Assembly (NCBI GenBank): GCA_958425285.1
Contig: CATZVV010000061.1
Coordinates: forward strand, 1 to 8,649
Direction: 5' to 3'
From: an uncultured Lachnoclostridium sp.
GTDB taxonomy: Bacteria > Bacillota > Clostridia > Lachnospirales > Lachnospiraceae
Length of the DNA: 8,649 nucleotides
Shown here: positions 1 to 6,659 of the stretch, piece after piece
Layout: every line of letters begins with the position of its first letter
How positions within the stretch are numbered: the first letter of the stretch is position 1
Translations under genes and position numbers: made by a program
The notes under the pieces: generated by a model
The model's database searches: none
Told to the model about the DNA's origin: nothing
What the model saw: the letters and a program-made list of their open reading frames with translations, nothing else

Positions 1-311
1 GCACTATTGATTTCAAGTGCTTCATAGCCTGGTGCTTGAATTAGAAAGTTATATTCAGAGTATGGTTGATTTGCACTTGGTTCAAGAGAATATTCAACGG
101 GTGGTGCGGACAATTCCAGAGAAGTTGTTTGGCCCGTTACATCTGTTGTAACTTCTTCAATGACTTGATCGGGCTGTCCGGTATTTGCAATTTGAATAGA
201 GGCATTTTCAATCGGACGTCCCGTTCCATAAGAGGTTATTGCAAGGCGGAGTCTGCCAAAGGATGAAGTAGAAAGAGAGGATGGCGTTTGTGCTGCATGT
301 AGAGTAGCCAT
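1..311 (-). CDS. N-terminal part of a beta-domain protein, possibly peptidoglycan-binding/spore-associated (partial)
   Basis: The minus-strand frame is open from an ATG at 311-309 to the left edge: 103 codons without a stop, with the C-terminus outside the window. A GGAG ribosome site lies at 323-320, 8 nt before the ATG. The protein begins MATLHAAQTPSSL, has no signal peptide, then reads GRLRLAITSYGTGRPIENASIQ, a later VTTDVTGQTTSLEL segment and a YSLEPSANQPYSEYNF segment ending in APGYEALEI. This pattern (strand, 'PIENA' strand, 'TD..G.T..LEL' turn, 'PGYE' strand) resembles carboxypeptidase-regulatory-like/transthyretin-like beta sandwiches. I recall such domains at the N-terminus of clostridial peptidoglycan-binding proteins, some annotated as spore cortex-lytic, but that assignment is from memory and no catalytic or PG-binding motif is visible in this part. 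The gene is divergent from the MarR operon. I am confident the frame is coding and unsure of its function. Confidence 0.8.
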   Translation of the reverse strand, partial: MATLHAAQTPSSLSTSSFGRLRLAITSYGTGRPIENASIQIANTGQPDQVIEEVTTDVTGQTTSLELSAPPVEYSLEPSANQPYSEYNFLIQAPGYEALEINS

Positions 312-342
312 AATTCAATCTCCTAAATGCATAATATTGCTA

Positions 343-370
343 TAATATATGATATAAAAGAAAAATATGT
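343..370 (-). promoter_or_regulatory. Sigma-K-like promoter candidate for the leftward gene
   Basis: On the minus strand, CATATATTA (351-343) fits the sigma-K -10 consensus CATANNNTA. The dinucleotide AC (370-369) lies 17 nt upstream, matching the minimal -35 element AC-N16/17. A start about 7 nt downstream would leave a leader of roughly 25 nt before the ATG at 311. The flanking DNA is very AT-rich, so the match could be chance. No convincing sigma-A -35/-10 pair was found for this gene. Confidence 0.3.
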
Positions 371-380
371 GAAAAATATA

Positions 381-409
381 TTGACATTATGGAGCAAAAA
401 GAATACAAT
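381..409 (+). promoter_or_regulatory. Sigma-A promoter of the marR-ABC operon
   Basis: TTGACA (381-386, perfect -35) is followed by a 17-bp spacer and TACAAT (404-409, five of six -10 positions). Transcription would start near 416, leaving an 85-nt leader before the MarR start at 501. The near-consensus elements imply a strong promoter that needs repression, which fits the large dyad immediately downstream. Confidence 0.8.
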
Positions 410-418
410 ACCAATTAT

Positions 419-452
419 AACGCTAATAATTAATATGTTAATTGTTAGCGTT
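419..452 (+). promoter_or_regulatory. 34-bp palindrome, probable MarR operator
   Basis: The two 17-base arms are complementary at 15 of 17 positions. The outer arms AACGCTAA (419-426) and TTAGCGTT (445-452) pair perfectly, and the only mismatches are 427/444 and 434/437. It begins about 3 nt after the predicted start site, so a bound repressor would block clearance from the 381-409 promoter. MarR-family dimers bind palindromes near their own genes, and the regulator starts at 501, so autorepression is the simplest reading. The two mismatches would be U-G in RNA, so a transcript hairpin is also possible, but no U-tract follows and a terminator is unlikely. Confidence 0.7.
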
Positions 453-500
453 TTACTTAAAACTGTAAGAAGAGGAGTGAATTGTGAGAGGAGGAGCTAA

Positions 501-926
501 ATGGAAAATCATCAACTAATGGGAAAGCTGATGGCAGTTCTCAGAATGCATCGAAGGGCGGTGGAAAGCAGATTGGCGCAGTCAGGAATTGGATTGCATC
601 AGGCTCAGCACCGGCTTCTTATGTGTTTATCAAAGGAAAGGTGTCAGTCACAGGTAGGTGTGGCAAAGCATCTGGATGTATCCCCGGCGACCATTGCAGT
701 ATCTATGAAAAAGCTTGAGCGGGACGGTTTGATTTATCGTGTGAGCAGAGAGGAAGATAATCGATTCAATTGTGTTGAGTTGTCGGAAAAAGGAAAGCAG
801 ATTGTAGCTGAAAGCCAGCAGGTTTTTATTGAAATGGATGAATTGATATTTAAGGGAGTGACAGAGTCTGAGAAAGAACAGTTTGTGACTATTTTGGATA
901 AAATGTATGTAAACATGGAAAGGTAG
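501..926 (+). CDS. MarR-family transcriptional regulator
   Basis: A 141-residue protein, the usual MarR length. MarR proteins are dimeric winged-helix repressors that release DNA on binding a drug-like ligand or on oxidation. Here residues 1-45 are the N-terminal dimerisation helices. Residues 48-74 are the helix-turn-helix, with recognition helix SPATIAVSMKKLERDG at about 61-76. Residues 79-97 are the wing (SREEDNRFNCVELSEKG, the family's D-R-R..V.LT-x-G in variant form), and about 98-140 are C-terminal dimerisation helices. AGGAGG (489-494) lies 6 nt before the ATG and fixes the start. Cys42, Cys48 and Cys91 are present, but nothing shows a redox role. It is the first gene of an operon with two ABC exporter genes and lies behind a large palindrome, so it most likely represses itself and the exporter. 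The family call is secure; the ligand is unknown. Confidence 0.93.
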   Translation: MENHQLMGKLMAVLRMHRRAVESRLAQSGIGLHQAQHRLLMCLSKERCQSQVGVAKHLDVSPATIAVSMKKLERDGLIYRVSREEDNRFNCVELSEKGKQIVAESQQVFIEMDELIFKGVTESEKEQFVTILDKMYVNMER

Positions 927-942
927 AATTAGGAAGATCCTG

Positions 943-971
943 TTGACTAAATTGTGCAGGAGCGTCACAAT
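943..971 (+). promoter_or_regulatory. Possible internal promoter with embedded dyad ahead of the ABC genes
   Basis: TTGACT (943-948, five of six) is spaced 17 bp from CACAAT (966-971, four of six). An inverted repeat, CTAAATTGTG (947-956) and CACAATTAG (966-974), falls from the end of the -35 to just past the -10, an arrangement typical of an operator. The -10 element is weak, so this is a candidate that competes with the RNA interpretation of the same repeat. Confidence 0.25.
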
Positions 972-1046
972 TAGTTTTGATGGCAGACGAGAAACTACCT
1001 CTGCGAATTTCTTGTTGCCCGGTCGCGTACACGCTCCAGAAGGGAG
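947..1046 (+). ncRNA. Candidate structured leader RNA between marR and the exporter genes
   Basis: Three pairings can coexist. Hairpin A pairs CTAAATTGTG (947-956) with CACAATTAG (966-974), one bulged A. Hairpin B pairs 982-994 (GGCAGACGAGAAA) with 1008-1019 (TTTCTTGTTGCC): 12 bp with one G-U and one bulged G, around a 13-nt loop. In addition GGAGCGT (959-965), which fills the loop of hairpin A, is perfectly complementary to ACGCTCC (1031-1037), making a pseudoknot that encloses hairpin B. The last helix ends 2 nt before the ABC ribosome site AAGGGAG (1040-1046), so folding could affect translation. There is no terminator U-tract, and I recognise no known riboswitch class. Chance complementarity or selection on the overlapping short frame could also explain parts of this. 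Confidence 0.4.
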
Positions 1047-1051
1047 ATTAA
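980..1051 (+). CDS. Putative 23-aa leader peptide upstream of the ABC exporter
   Basis: A short frame starts ATG at 980 and ends TAA at 1049-1051, one base before the ATG of the first ABC gene. The peptide begins MADEKLPLR, contains a central SCCPVAY and ends LQKGD. The downstream gene's ribosome site AAGGGAG lies inside its last codons, so translating it would affect ABC initiation. The frame is open upstream to 947, and TTG at 977 is an alternative start. The weak point is the lack of a well-placed Shine-Dalgarno: AGGAG at 958-962 is 17 nt from the ATG. The stretch is richer in G and C than the flanking genes and uses codons such as CCG, GTC, GCG and CTC that look unlike its neighbours. Bacillus subtilis bmrCD, a heterodimeric ABC exporter, has a translated leader (bmrB) controlling it by ribosome-mediated attenuation; the analogy is mine, and no sequence similarity is claimed. 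Confidence 0.35.
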   Translation: MADEKLPLRISCCPVAYTLQKGD

Positions 1052-1052
1052 A

Positions 1053-2795
1053 ATGAAGCAATATAAAAAGTATATTAAACCATATTTATCGGCATTTATA
1101 TTAGGTCCGATTTTTATGATTGTAGAAGTAATTGGTGAGGTGCTGATGCCAAAGTTCATGTCTATGATTATTGATCATGGTGTTGTATCAGGAAATATCC
1201 CATATATTATTGGAATGGGAGCAGCAATGATTGGAACAGCAATTTTTATGCTGGGGGGAGGTGTACTGGGTGCCTGGTTTGCAGTAAAGGCAAGTGTAAA
1301 CTTTGCCGCCGATTTGAGAAAAGATGTTTTTTCAAAGGTTCAGGATTTTTCTTTTGCAAATATTGAGAAGTTCTCAACCGGTTCACTTGTTACAAGGTTG
1401 ACTAATGATGTGACAAATATGCAAAATGTGATTCAAATGGCACTCCGCATGATGCTACGGGCTCCTGGGATGCTAATAGGCGGCTTGATTATGGCTATTA
1501 TTATGAACGCAAAGCTGGCGATTGTTTTGCTCATTGTAATTCCTGTGCTTATATTGATTCTTTCGTTTGTTATGAAGGTGGCATTCCCAAGATTTGACAC
1601 AATGCAGGGAAAAATTGACAGTCTTAATTCCCGTATACAGGAAAGCATTACAAATGTACGTGTTGTGAAATCATTTGTGCGGGATGATTTTGAAAAGGAA
1701 ACATTTCAGAAGGCTAATGAAGAATTAAAAGAAAAAACGCTTCGAGCCATGAAGGTAGTCATATTGACGATGCCTGTTATGACGCTTGCCATGAACATTA
1801 CAACATTATGTGTCGTGTGGCTTGGTGGGAAACAGATTCTTGTTGGTACAATGACCGTTGGGGAACTGACTGCATTTACAACGTATATTGTACAAATTTT
1901 AATGTCACTGATGATGGTAGCTATGGTTATGATTATGGGTTCAAGGGCAATTGCATCCTCCCATCGTATTAAAGAGGTATTAAATACGGAGATTGATTTA
2001 AAAAATAAAGAGCAGGTTGATACCAGTCTTGAGATTCAGAACGGAAAGGTGGAATTTCGGGATGTAAGCTTCCGGTATTATAAAAATCATGGTGAAAATG
2101 TATTGGATCATATCAATCTGACGATTGAGCCGGGGGAAATTGTTGGTATATTAGGTGGAACAGGTACCGGAAAGAGTAGTTTGGTTCAATTGATTCCCCG
2201 TTTATATGATGCCACGGAAGGGGAAGTACTTGTTGATGGCATAGATGTAAGAGATTATCCACTCCAAACGTTACGTAATGCCGTAGGTATGGTTTTACAG
2301 AAAAATACTTTGTTTTCCGGCACAATTATAGATAATCTGCGTTGGGGAGATAAGGATGCCAGTGAAGAAGAAGTTCGTCATATGGCAGATTTGGCAAAGG
2401 CTGATATGTTTGTTTCAAACTTTACAGATGGATATGAAACAGAGCTTGGACAGGGTGGTGTAAATGTTTCGGGAGGACAAAAACAGAGGTTATGTATTGC
2501 CAGAGCATTATTCAAAAGGCCAAAGATTCTTATTATTGATGATAGCACAAGTGCAGTTGATACAGCTACTGAAGCTGAAATTCGTAAGGCATTCCGAACA
2601 GAGATTAAGGATTCCACAAAAATTATTATAGCACAGCGTATTTCTTCGGTTATTGATGCAGATAAAATTATTGTATTGGATAATGGAACGATTGTAGGGC
2701 TTGGTACACATAGTGAATTAATGAAAACTTGTGATGAGTATCAGGAGATTTATTATTCTCAGAAGGATAAAGAAGAGGAGGTGCAGGCAGGATGA
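1053..2795 (+). CDS. Heterodimeric ABC exporter subunit A (degenerate NBD)
   Basis: A 580-residue half-transporter of the multidrug/lipid type IV exporter fold. About six membrane helices lie in residues 12-300, with a nucleotide-binding domain from about 333. Visible motifs: Walker A GGTGTGKSS (368-376), Q-loop Q416, signature VSGGQ (472-476), Walker B ILIIDD (492-497), D-loop SAVD (500-503). Two catalytic positions are altered: the glutamate after Walker B is Asp497, and the switch-loop histidine is Gln528 (IIIAQRISS). These are the hallmark changes of the TM287/LmrC/BmrC-type partner in heterodimeric exporters, whose own ATP site hydrolyses poorly. The intact VSGGQ completes the active site of the partner. 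AAGGGAG (1040-1046) lies 6 nt before the ATG. The stop overlaps the next gene's start (ATGA). Substrate is unknown; the MarR neighbour suggests a toxic compound or antimicrobial. Confidence 0.95.
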   Translation: MKQYKKYIKPYLSAFILGPIFMIVEVIGEVLMPKFMSMIIDHGVVSGNIPYIIGMGAAMIGTAIFMLGGGVLGAWFAVKASVNFAADLRKDVFSKVQDFSFANIEKFSTGSLVTRLTNDVTNMQNVIQMALRMMLRAPGMLIGGLIMAIIMNAKLAIVLLIVIPVLILILSFVMKVAFPRFDTMQGKIDSLNSRIQESITNVRVVKSFVRDDFEKETFQKANEELKEKTLRAMKVVILTMPVMTLAMNITTLCVVWLGGKQILVGTMTVGELTAFTTYIVQILMSLMMVAMVMIMGSRAIASSHRIKEVLNTEIDLKNKEQVDTSLEIQNGKVEFRDVSFRYYKNHGENVLDHINLTIEPGEIVGILGGTGTGKSSLVQLIPRLYDATEGEVLVDGIDVRDYPLQTLRNAVGMVLQKNTLFSGTIIDNLRWGDKDASEEEVRHMADLAKADMFVSNFTDGYETELGQGGVNVSGGQKQRLCIARALFKRPKILIIDDSTSAVDTATEAEIRKAFRTEIKDSTKIIIAQRISSVIDADKIIVLDNGTIVGLGTHSELMKTCDEYQEIYYSQKDKEEEVQAG

Positions 2796-4645
2796 GCAGA
2801 GGACCAATGGGCGGACCTGGGCATGGACCAGGACATGGAGCCGGTGGAATGAGAGGCGGTAAGCCAAAAGACATGGGAGCCACGGTAAAGCGATTGCTGT
2901 CCTATATCGGTTCCGATCGTTATAAAATGATCTTTGTACTTATTTTTGTTGTTGGAACAACCGTTTCGACATTGCTTGGTTCTTATCTGTTAAGACCAAT
3001 TATAAACCAATTAGGTGAAGATGCAGCAGAGATTGCACAATCGGGTAATAGTCAGGAACTTATTTTGTCGGCAACAGCGACACTATTATCTGGTGTTTTG
3101 CTAATGATGGGAGTTTATGCAGTCGGAGTCGTTAGTAACTATTTGCAGCAGCGTATTATGATTGGAATTTCACAGCGTGCGATTGTTAAGCTTCGAAAAG
3201 ACCTGTTTGACCATATGCAGGATTTACCGCTTCGGTATTCGGATACACATAATACAGGGGATATGATGAGTCGGTATACGAATGATGTGGATACAATAGG
3301 TGAACTTTTGAATAATACGGTAGTACAGGTTTTTTCAGGAACTATTTCTATTGTAGGAACACTGGCACTAATGATTTATACCAATGTGTGGCTTACTTTA
3401 ATTACAATTATTCTTGTTCCGCTTATGATAAAAATGGGAGGATTTATTGCAAAACGAAGCAGCAGATATTACGGTGCGCAGCAGGCTGCCTTAGGAGCTT
3501 TAAATGGTTATATTGAAGAAACCGTTACCGGACAGAAAGTGGTTAAAGTATTCTGCCATGAAGAAAAAGCAATCGAAGAATTTTCTGAACGAAACGAAGA
3601 TTTAAAGGGAAAGCAAATAAAAGCTCAGTTTTTTGGTGGAATTATGGGACCCGTTATGGGGAATATCAGTCAGATGTCCTATGCGTTAACAGCTTGTATT
3701 GGTGGTGTTCTTTGTGCCTTGAAGCAATTTGATATAGGTGGTCTTACTGTATTTGCAAATTATTCCAGACAATTCAGCCGGCCGATTAATGAACTTTCCA
3801 TGCAGGTAAATACAATATTTTCCGCATTGGCAGGAGCAGAACGTGTTTTTGATATGATGGATGAGAAACCGGAGGAACCCGATTGTGAGGAAGCAGTAGA
3901 ATTAACAGATGTAAAAGGAGAAATTGAATTAAAACATGTTACCTTCAGTTACAATCCGAATAAAGTGATTTTGAAAGATATTAACCTGGTGGCATGTCCT
4001 GGGCAAAAGGTGGCTTTTGTCGGCTCGACCGGAGCAGGAAAAACGACAATTACAAACCTGTTAAATCGATTTTATGATATACAGGAGGGTGAGATTACGA
4101 TTGATGGTACTAATATTCGAAATATCAAGCGGAGAAGCCTGAGGAAGAATATTGCTATGGTTTTGCAGGATACGCATTTGTTTACAGGTACAGTAAGGGA
4201 AAATATACGTTATGGAAGGCCGGAGGCAACGGATGAGGAAGTTGAGCAGGCAGCAAAGGTTGCAAGTGCGCATTCCTTTATTATGAGGCTGGAAAATGGT
4301 TATGATACTGTCCTTGAGGGAGACGGAACAAATCTAAGTCAGGGGCAGCGGCAGTTGTTGAATATTGCAAGGGCTGCAATTACACAAACACCGATTCTCG
4401 TACTGGATGAGGCAACAAGTTCTGTAGATACCCGTACAGAAATGCACATTGACCATGGTATGGAACGTCTCATGAAGAATCGTACTACATTTGTTATTGC
4501 ACACCGTCTGTCAACTGTTCGGAATGCAGATTTAATTATGGTTTTGGAGCAGGGTGAGATTATTGAGCGTGGTACGCACAAAGAGCTTTTAGAGAAAAAA
4601 GGCAGGTATTATCAGCTGTATACAGGAGCAATTGAATTAGATTAA
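2792..4645 (+). CDS. Heterodimeric ABC exporter subunit B (catalytic NBD)
   Basis: A 617-residue half-transporter that pairs with the preceding gene. Residues 1-27 are a low-complexity Gly/Pro/His/Met-rich cytosolic tail (MSRGPMGGPGHGPGHG...). About six membrane helices follow in 45-345, then the nucleotide-binding domain from about 377. Motifs: Walker A GSTGAGKTT (411-419), Q-loop Q459, signature LSQGQ (515-519), Walker B ILVLDE with catalytic Glu540, D-loop SSVD (543-546), switch His571. Walker B and H-loop are intact but the signature has Q for the first G of LSGGQ, the complement of the defects in subunit A, so only one of the two composite ATP sites should be fully active. This matches TM288/LmrD/BmrD-type subunits. 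AGGAGG at 2776-2781 lies 10 nt before the ATG, inside the upstream gene, so the two are translationally coupled. The gene ends before the terminator at 4652. Confidence 0.95.
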   Translation: MSRGPMGGPGHGPGHGAGGMRGGKPKDMGATVKRLLSYIGSDRYKMIFVLIFVVGTTVSTLLGSYLLRPIINQLGEDAAEIAQSGNSQELILSATATLLSGVLLMMGVYAVGVVSNYLQQRIMIGISQRAIVKLRKDLFDHMQDLPLRYSDTHNTGDMMSRYTNDVDTIGELLNNTVVQVFSGTISIVGTLALMIYTNVWLTLITIILVPLMIKMGGFIAKRSSRYYGAQQAALGALNGYIEETVTGQKVVKVFCHEEKAIEEFSERNEDLKGKQIKAQFFGGIMGPVMGNISQMSYALTACIGGVLCALKQFDIGGLTVFANYSRQFSRPINELSMQVNTIFSALAGAERVFDMMDEKPEEPDCEEAVELTDVKGEIELKHVTFSYNPNKVILKDINLVACPGQKVAFVGSTGAGKTTITNLLNRFYDIQEGEITIDGTNIRNIKRRSLRKNIAMVLQDTHLFTGTVRENIRYGRPEATDEEVEQAAKVASAHSFIMRLENGYDTVLEGDGTNLSQGQRQLLNIARAAITQTPILVLDEATSSVDTRTEMHIDHGMERLMKNRTTFVIAHRLSTVRNADLIMVLEQGEIIERGTHKELLEKKGRYYQLYTGAIELD

Positions 4646-4651
4646 AAGATG

Positions 4652-4718
4652 TCATCCAACCGATTCGGATTACAGTGCGTGTAACGTACAGGATTCTTAT
4701 CGGTTGGATGAGTTTTTT
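4652..4718 (+). terminator. Rho-independent terminator of the exporter operon, with a nested hairpin
   Basis: A perfect 13-bp stem pairs 4652-4664 (TCATCCAACCGAT) with 4699-4711 (ATCGGTTGGATGA), followed by G and six Ts (4713-4718). The 34-nt loop holds a second stem, GTGCGT (4675-4680) with ACGTAC (4684-4689), closed by three bases and with one G-U pair. It lies 6 nt after the ABC stop. On the minus strand the same stem is followed by ATCTTTTAA, a weaker U-run, so it may also stop transcripts coming from the kinase gene, whose stop is at 4743. Confidence 0.88.
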
Positions 4719-4742
4719 GTACCAGAAAGTTCAGTTTTATAA

Positions 4743-6659
4743 TCAGTTTTTATCAGAAATGCATTTGATTGGTATTATAAAAGTGACGCAGAAGTGGTTG
4801 TTTTGGCTGTCAAATGCGATAACACCATGATATTTTTCTGTCATTATCTTGGCAGAAGCAGTTCCGATTCCTGTGCCGGAATGCTTTGTAGAATAAAAGT
4901 GACCATTTTTTATAATCGGTTCTTTTTCAAAACTATTTTGAATGGAGGCGATAATTTTTCCTTTTTGCCATTGTATCTGAACCTTCATAAAGGAATCTGT
5001 TGAATTTACAAGAGAAGCTGCTTCAAAAGCATTTTCCAGAAGGTTCCCTAAAAGAATTGAAAAGTCAGTATCAGAGATGCTGAGGTTTACAGGAAGTTCG
5101 GCAAGACATTCAAAAGCAATGTTGTGCTCCTGACATTTTGATTTATAATAGTGTAAAAGAGCATCAACAAGCATATTGCGACATAATACAATGCGTTCGT
5201 TCTGTTCTCTTGTATCAATATATTCATTTAGATAGCAGATGGCTTTTTCAATCTTGTTTTGTTTTAAATAGGAGAAGATTGTTTGTAAATGATGGCGATG
5301 GTCATGACGCAGCCGAATCGATTCGTCGATTCGATTTGTCAGTTCAGCATAATGGGTTTTCTGTATTCCGATTTGTTTTGAAAGTTGATTGTTTTCTTCT
5401 TGTAGCAGCAGTTTTGTCCGGTAGGCTTCCGTCAAATCTTTCCATAACTCATACCCAATTGCCAAAACAAGAAGAAATGCGCCTGTTTCCTGAAACCAGC
5501 CTCCATAGACAGGTTCATAATCGGGATAAAGTCTGTCGGTAATGAGTGAACAGGCAAAAAAGACTGTTCCAATGAGTAAAACAGGAGTAGTACTCATTGA
5601 CTTATAATAGGCCTGATATGCGTGTATAAGGAGGAGAAGAGAACAGGTAGCCTTAAAAGTAAAAATAAGAGAGGAATATAATTTCCCATATAAAGAACTA
5701 CTATTAAGAAACAGACTGAAAACGATGGCAAATATAAAAAAAGTACAGAATAAAGTAGTTTCAATTCGTGCAGTTTTTTTGGGTGCATTTAATATCCTGT
5801 TTTGCAATAAAGTAATAAGCGGGTACATGCCAGTTAGGCAGACTAGTTCAATCGTATACCATGGGTGGATAGGATATGTCCCATATGAAAAGAGGATGGG
5901 GTATAACGATGAAATGAATAACATAATACATAAGAGGGCAAAAAGTCCTGCATTTTTGTGCTTTAATTTCCAGAAGAAATAAAGTGAAAGCAAAGCAAAC
6001 AGGCAGATTACGGTTAATAATATGCCGGATAAAAGAAGGCGGGTGGAAATATAGTGCTCGACTGTAGGTGCGTTTCCAAATGCCGGAGGGTATACGATGC
6101 CACTGTAAATATGAGAATAGTCTGTAACAGCAATGGTAAGATGAATTTTTCCGCTTGCAGTAAATGTTACCAATTCATTTCCTACTTCATCATGATAGGT
6201 ATCTGGATTAGGATTACCCATACGGAGAACTTCTTTTTCGTTGATGTACAATATATAAGAAGAAAATATTTCAGGTAGATAAAGGGCGTAAGTAGCTGGT
6301 GCTTCCGGAAGAGAAATCGATAGGCGGTATGTAGCACTGCCATGAGGTTGCTTTTTTGTGTCCCCTGAAGAAAAGTTAGCATAGGAGCCTAATGTAATAA
6401 AAGAACCTGACTTGGCAGTGCCATTTTCAAAATCAGCAGGTGTTAGGAGTTGATCTTGGAAATACGTCCATTGATGTGCCAAGAAGATAGGATTGTTAGT
6501 AGCTAAATCTTTTTCTGTAAGGAAAAGAACTCCACTAATTGGCTGTACAGAGTTGTTTTTATACTTATTATTATAATTGTAGGAGTAGTATCCAAAAGAT
6601 AAGAAAAGCAGGAGAGAGAGAACAAGTATAAGAGTCGGAGAGAAAAGTTTAATTTTCAT
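4743..6659 (-). CDS. 7TMR-DISM-type sensor histidine kinase with GHKL ATPase domain
   Basis: A 638-residue membrane kinase. Residues 7-27 are an N-terminal membrane helix. About 28-205 are an extracellular beta-rich domain (HQWTYF at 62-67, GSATYRLSISL at 107-117), as in 7TMR-DISM extracellular modules. About 206-405 hold seven further helices. Residues 407-447 are a predicted coiled-coil. The phosphoacceptor segment RLRHDHRHHLQT puts the likely phosphorylated His at 452. The ATPase has an N-box LGNLLENAFEAA (537-548, Asn543 as probable Mg ligand) and a G-box around GTGIGTASAKI (595-605). The H-box and N-box resemble AgrC/VirS-class kinases, which usually pair with LytTR regulators, as encoded upstream here. 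The start overlaps the preceding gene by 11 nt. A first membrane helix right after Met1, with no other Met until about residue 147, supports this start. Ligand unknown. Confidence 0.9.
   Translation of the reverse strand: MKIKLFSPTLILVLSLLLFLSFGYYSYNYNNKYKNNSVQPISGVLFLTEKDLATNNPIFLAHQWTYFQDQLLTPADFENGTAKSGSFITLGSYANFSSGDTKKQPHGSATYRLSISLPEAPATYALYLPEIFSSYILYINEKEVLRMGNPNPDTYHDEVGNELVTFTASGKIHLTIAVTDYSHIYSGIVYPPAFGNAPTVEHYISTRLLLSGILLTVICLFALLSLYFFWKLKHKNAGLFALLCIMLFISSLYPILFSYGTYPIHPWYTIELVCLTGMYPLITLLQNRILNAPKKTARIETTLFCTFFIFAIVFSLFLNSSSLYGKLYSSLIFTFKATCSLLLLIHAYQAYYKSMSTTPVLLIGTVFFACSLITDRLYPDYEPVYGGWFQETGAFLLVLAIGYELWKDLTEAYRTKLLLQEENNQLSKQIGIQKTHYAELTNRIDESIRLRHDHRHHLQTIFSYLKQNKIEKAICYLNEYIDTREQNERIVLCRNMLVDALLHYYKSKCQEHNIAFECLAELPVNLSISDTDFSILLGNLLENAFEAASLVNSTDSFMKVQIQWQKGKIIASIQNSFEKEPIIKNGHFYSTKHSGTGIGTASAKIMTEKYHGVIAFDSQNNHFCVTFIIPIKCISDKN

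Noticed and set aside
66..266. 66-codon plus-strand open frame
   Set aside because: It lies antisense inside the open, better-supported leftward partial gene (1-311) and encodes a Cys/Arg-rich sequence with no family resemblance.
983..1004. Alternative small hairpin GCAGA/TCTGC in the leader
   Set aside because: Only 5 bp, and mutually exclusive with the longer 982-994/1008-1019 helix, so not listed separately.
648..1061. 137-codon minus-strand open frame across the marR end and the intercistronic gap
   Set aside because: It is antisense to the marR coding sequence and the leader, lacks a ribosome site, and has no domain pattern; explained by low stop frequency opposite the real gene.
2490..2640. 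Loss-of-function mutations in the first ABC nucleotide-binding domain
   Set aside because: The D-for-E and Q-for-H changes are the normal state of this subunit class in heterodimeric exporters; the frame is intact, so it is not a pseudogene.
2668..2883. Proline-rich minus-strand frame
   Set aside because: Mirror image of the Gly/Pro-rich codons at the start of the second ABC gene; not an independent gene.
5138..5542. 134-codon plus-strand open frame
   Set aside because: Antisense to the kinase region encoding the coiled-coil and H-box, which has clear motifs in the opposite strand.
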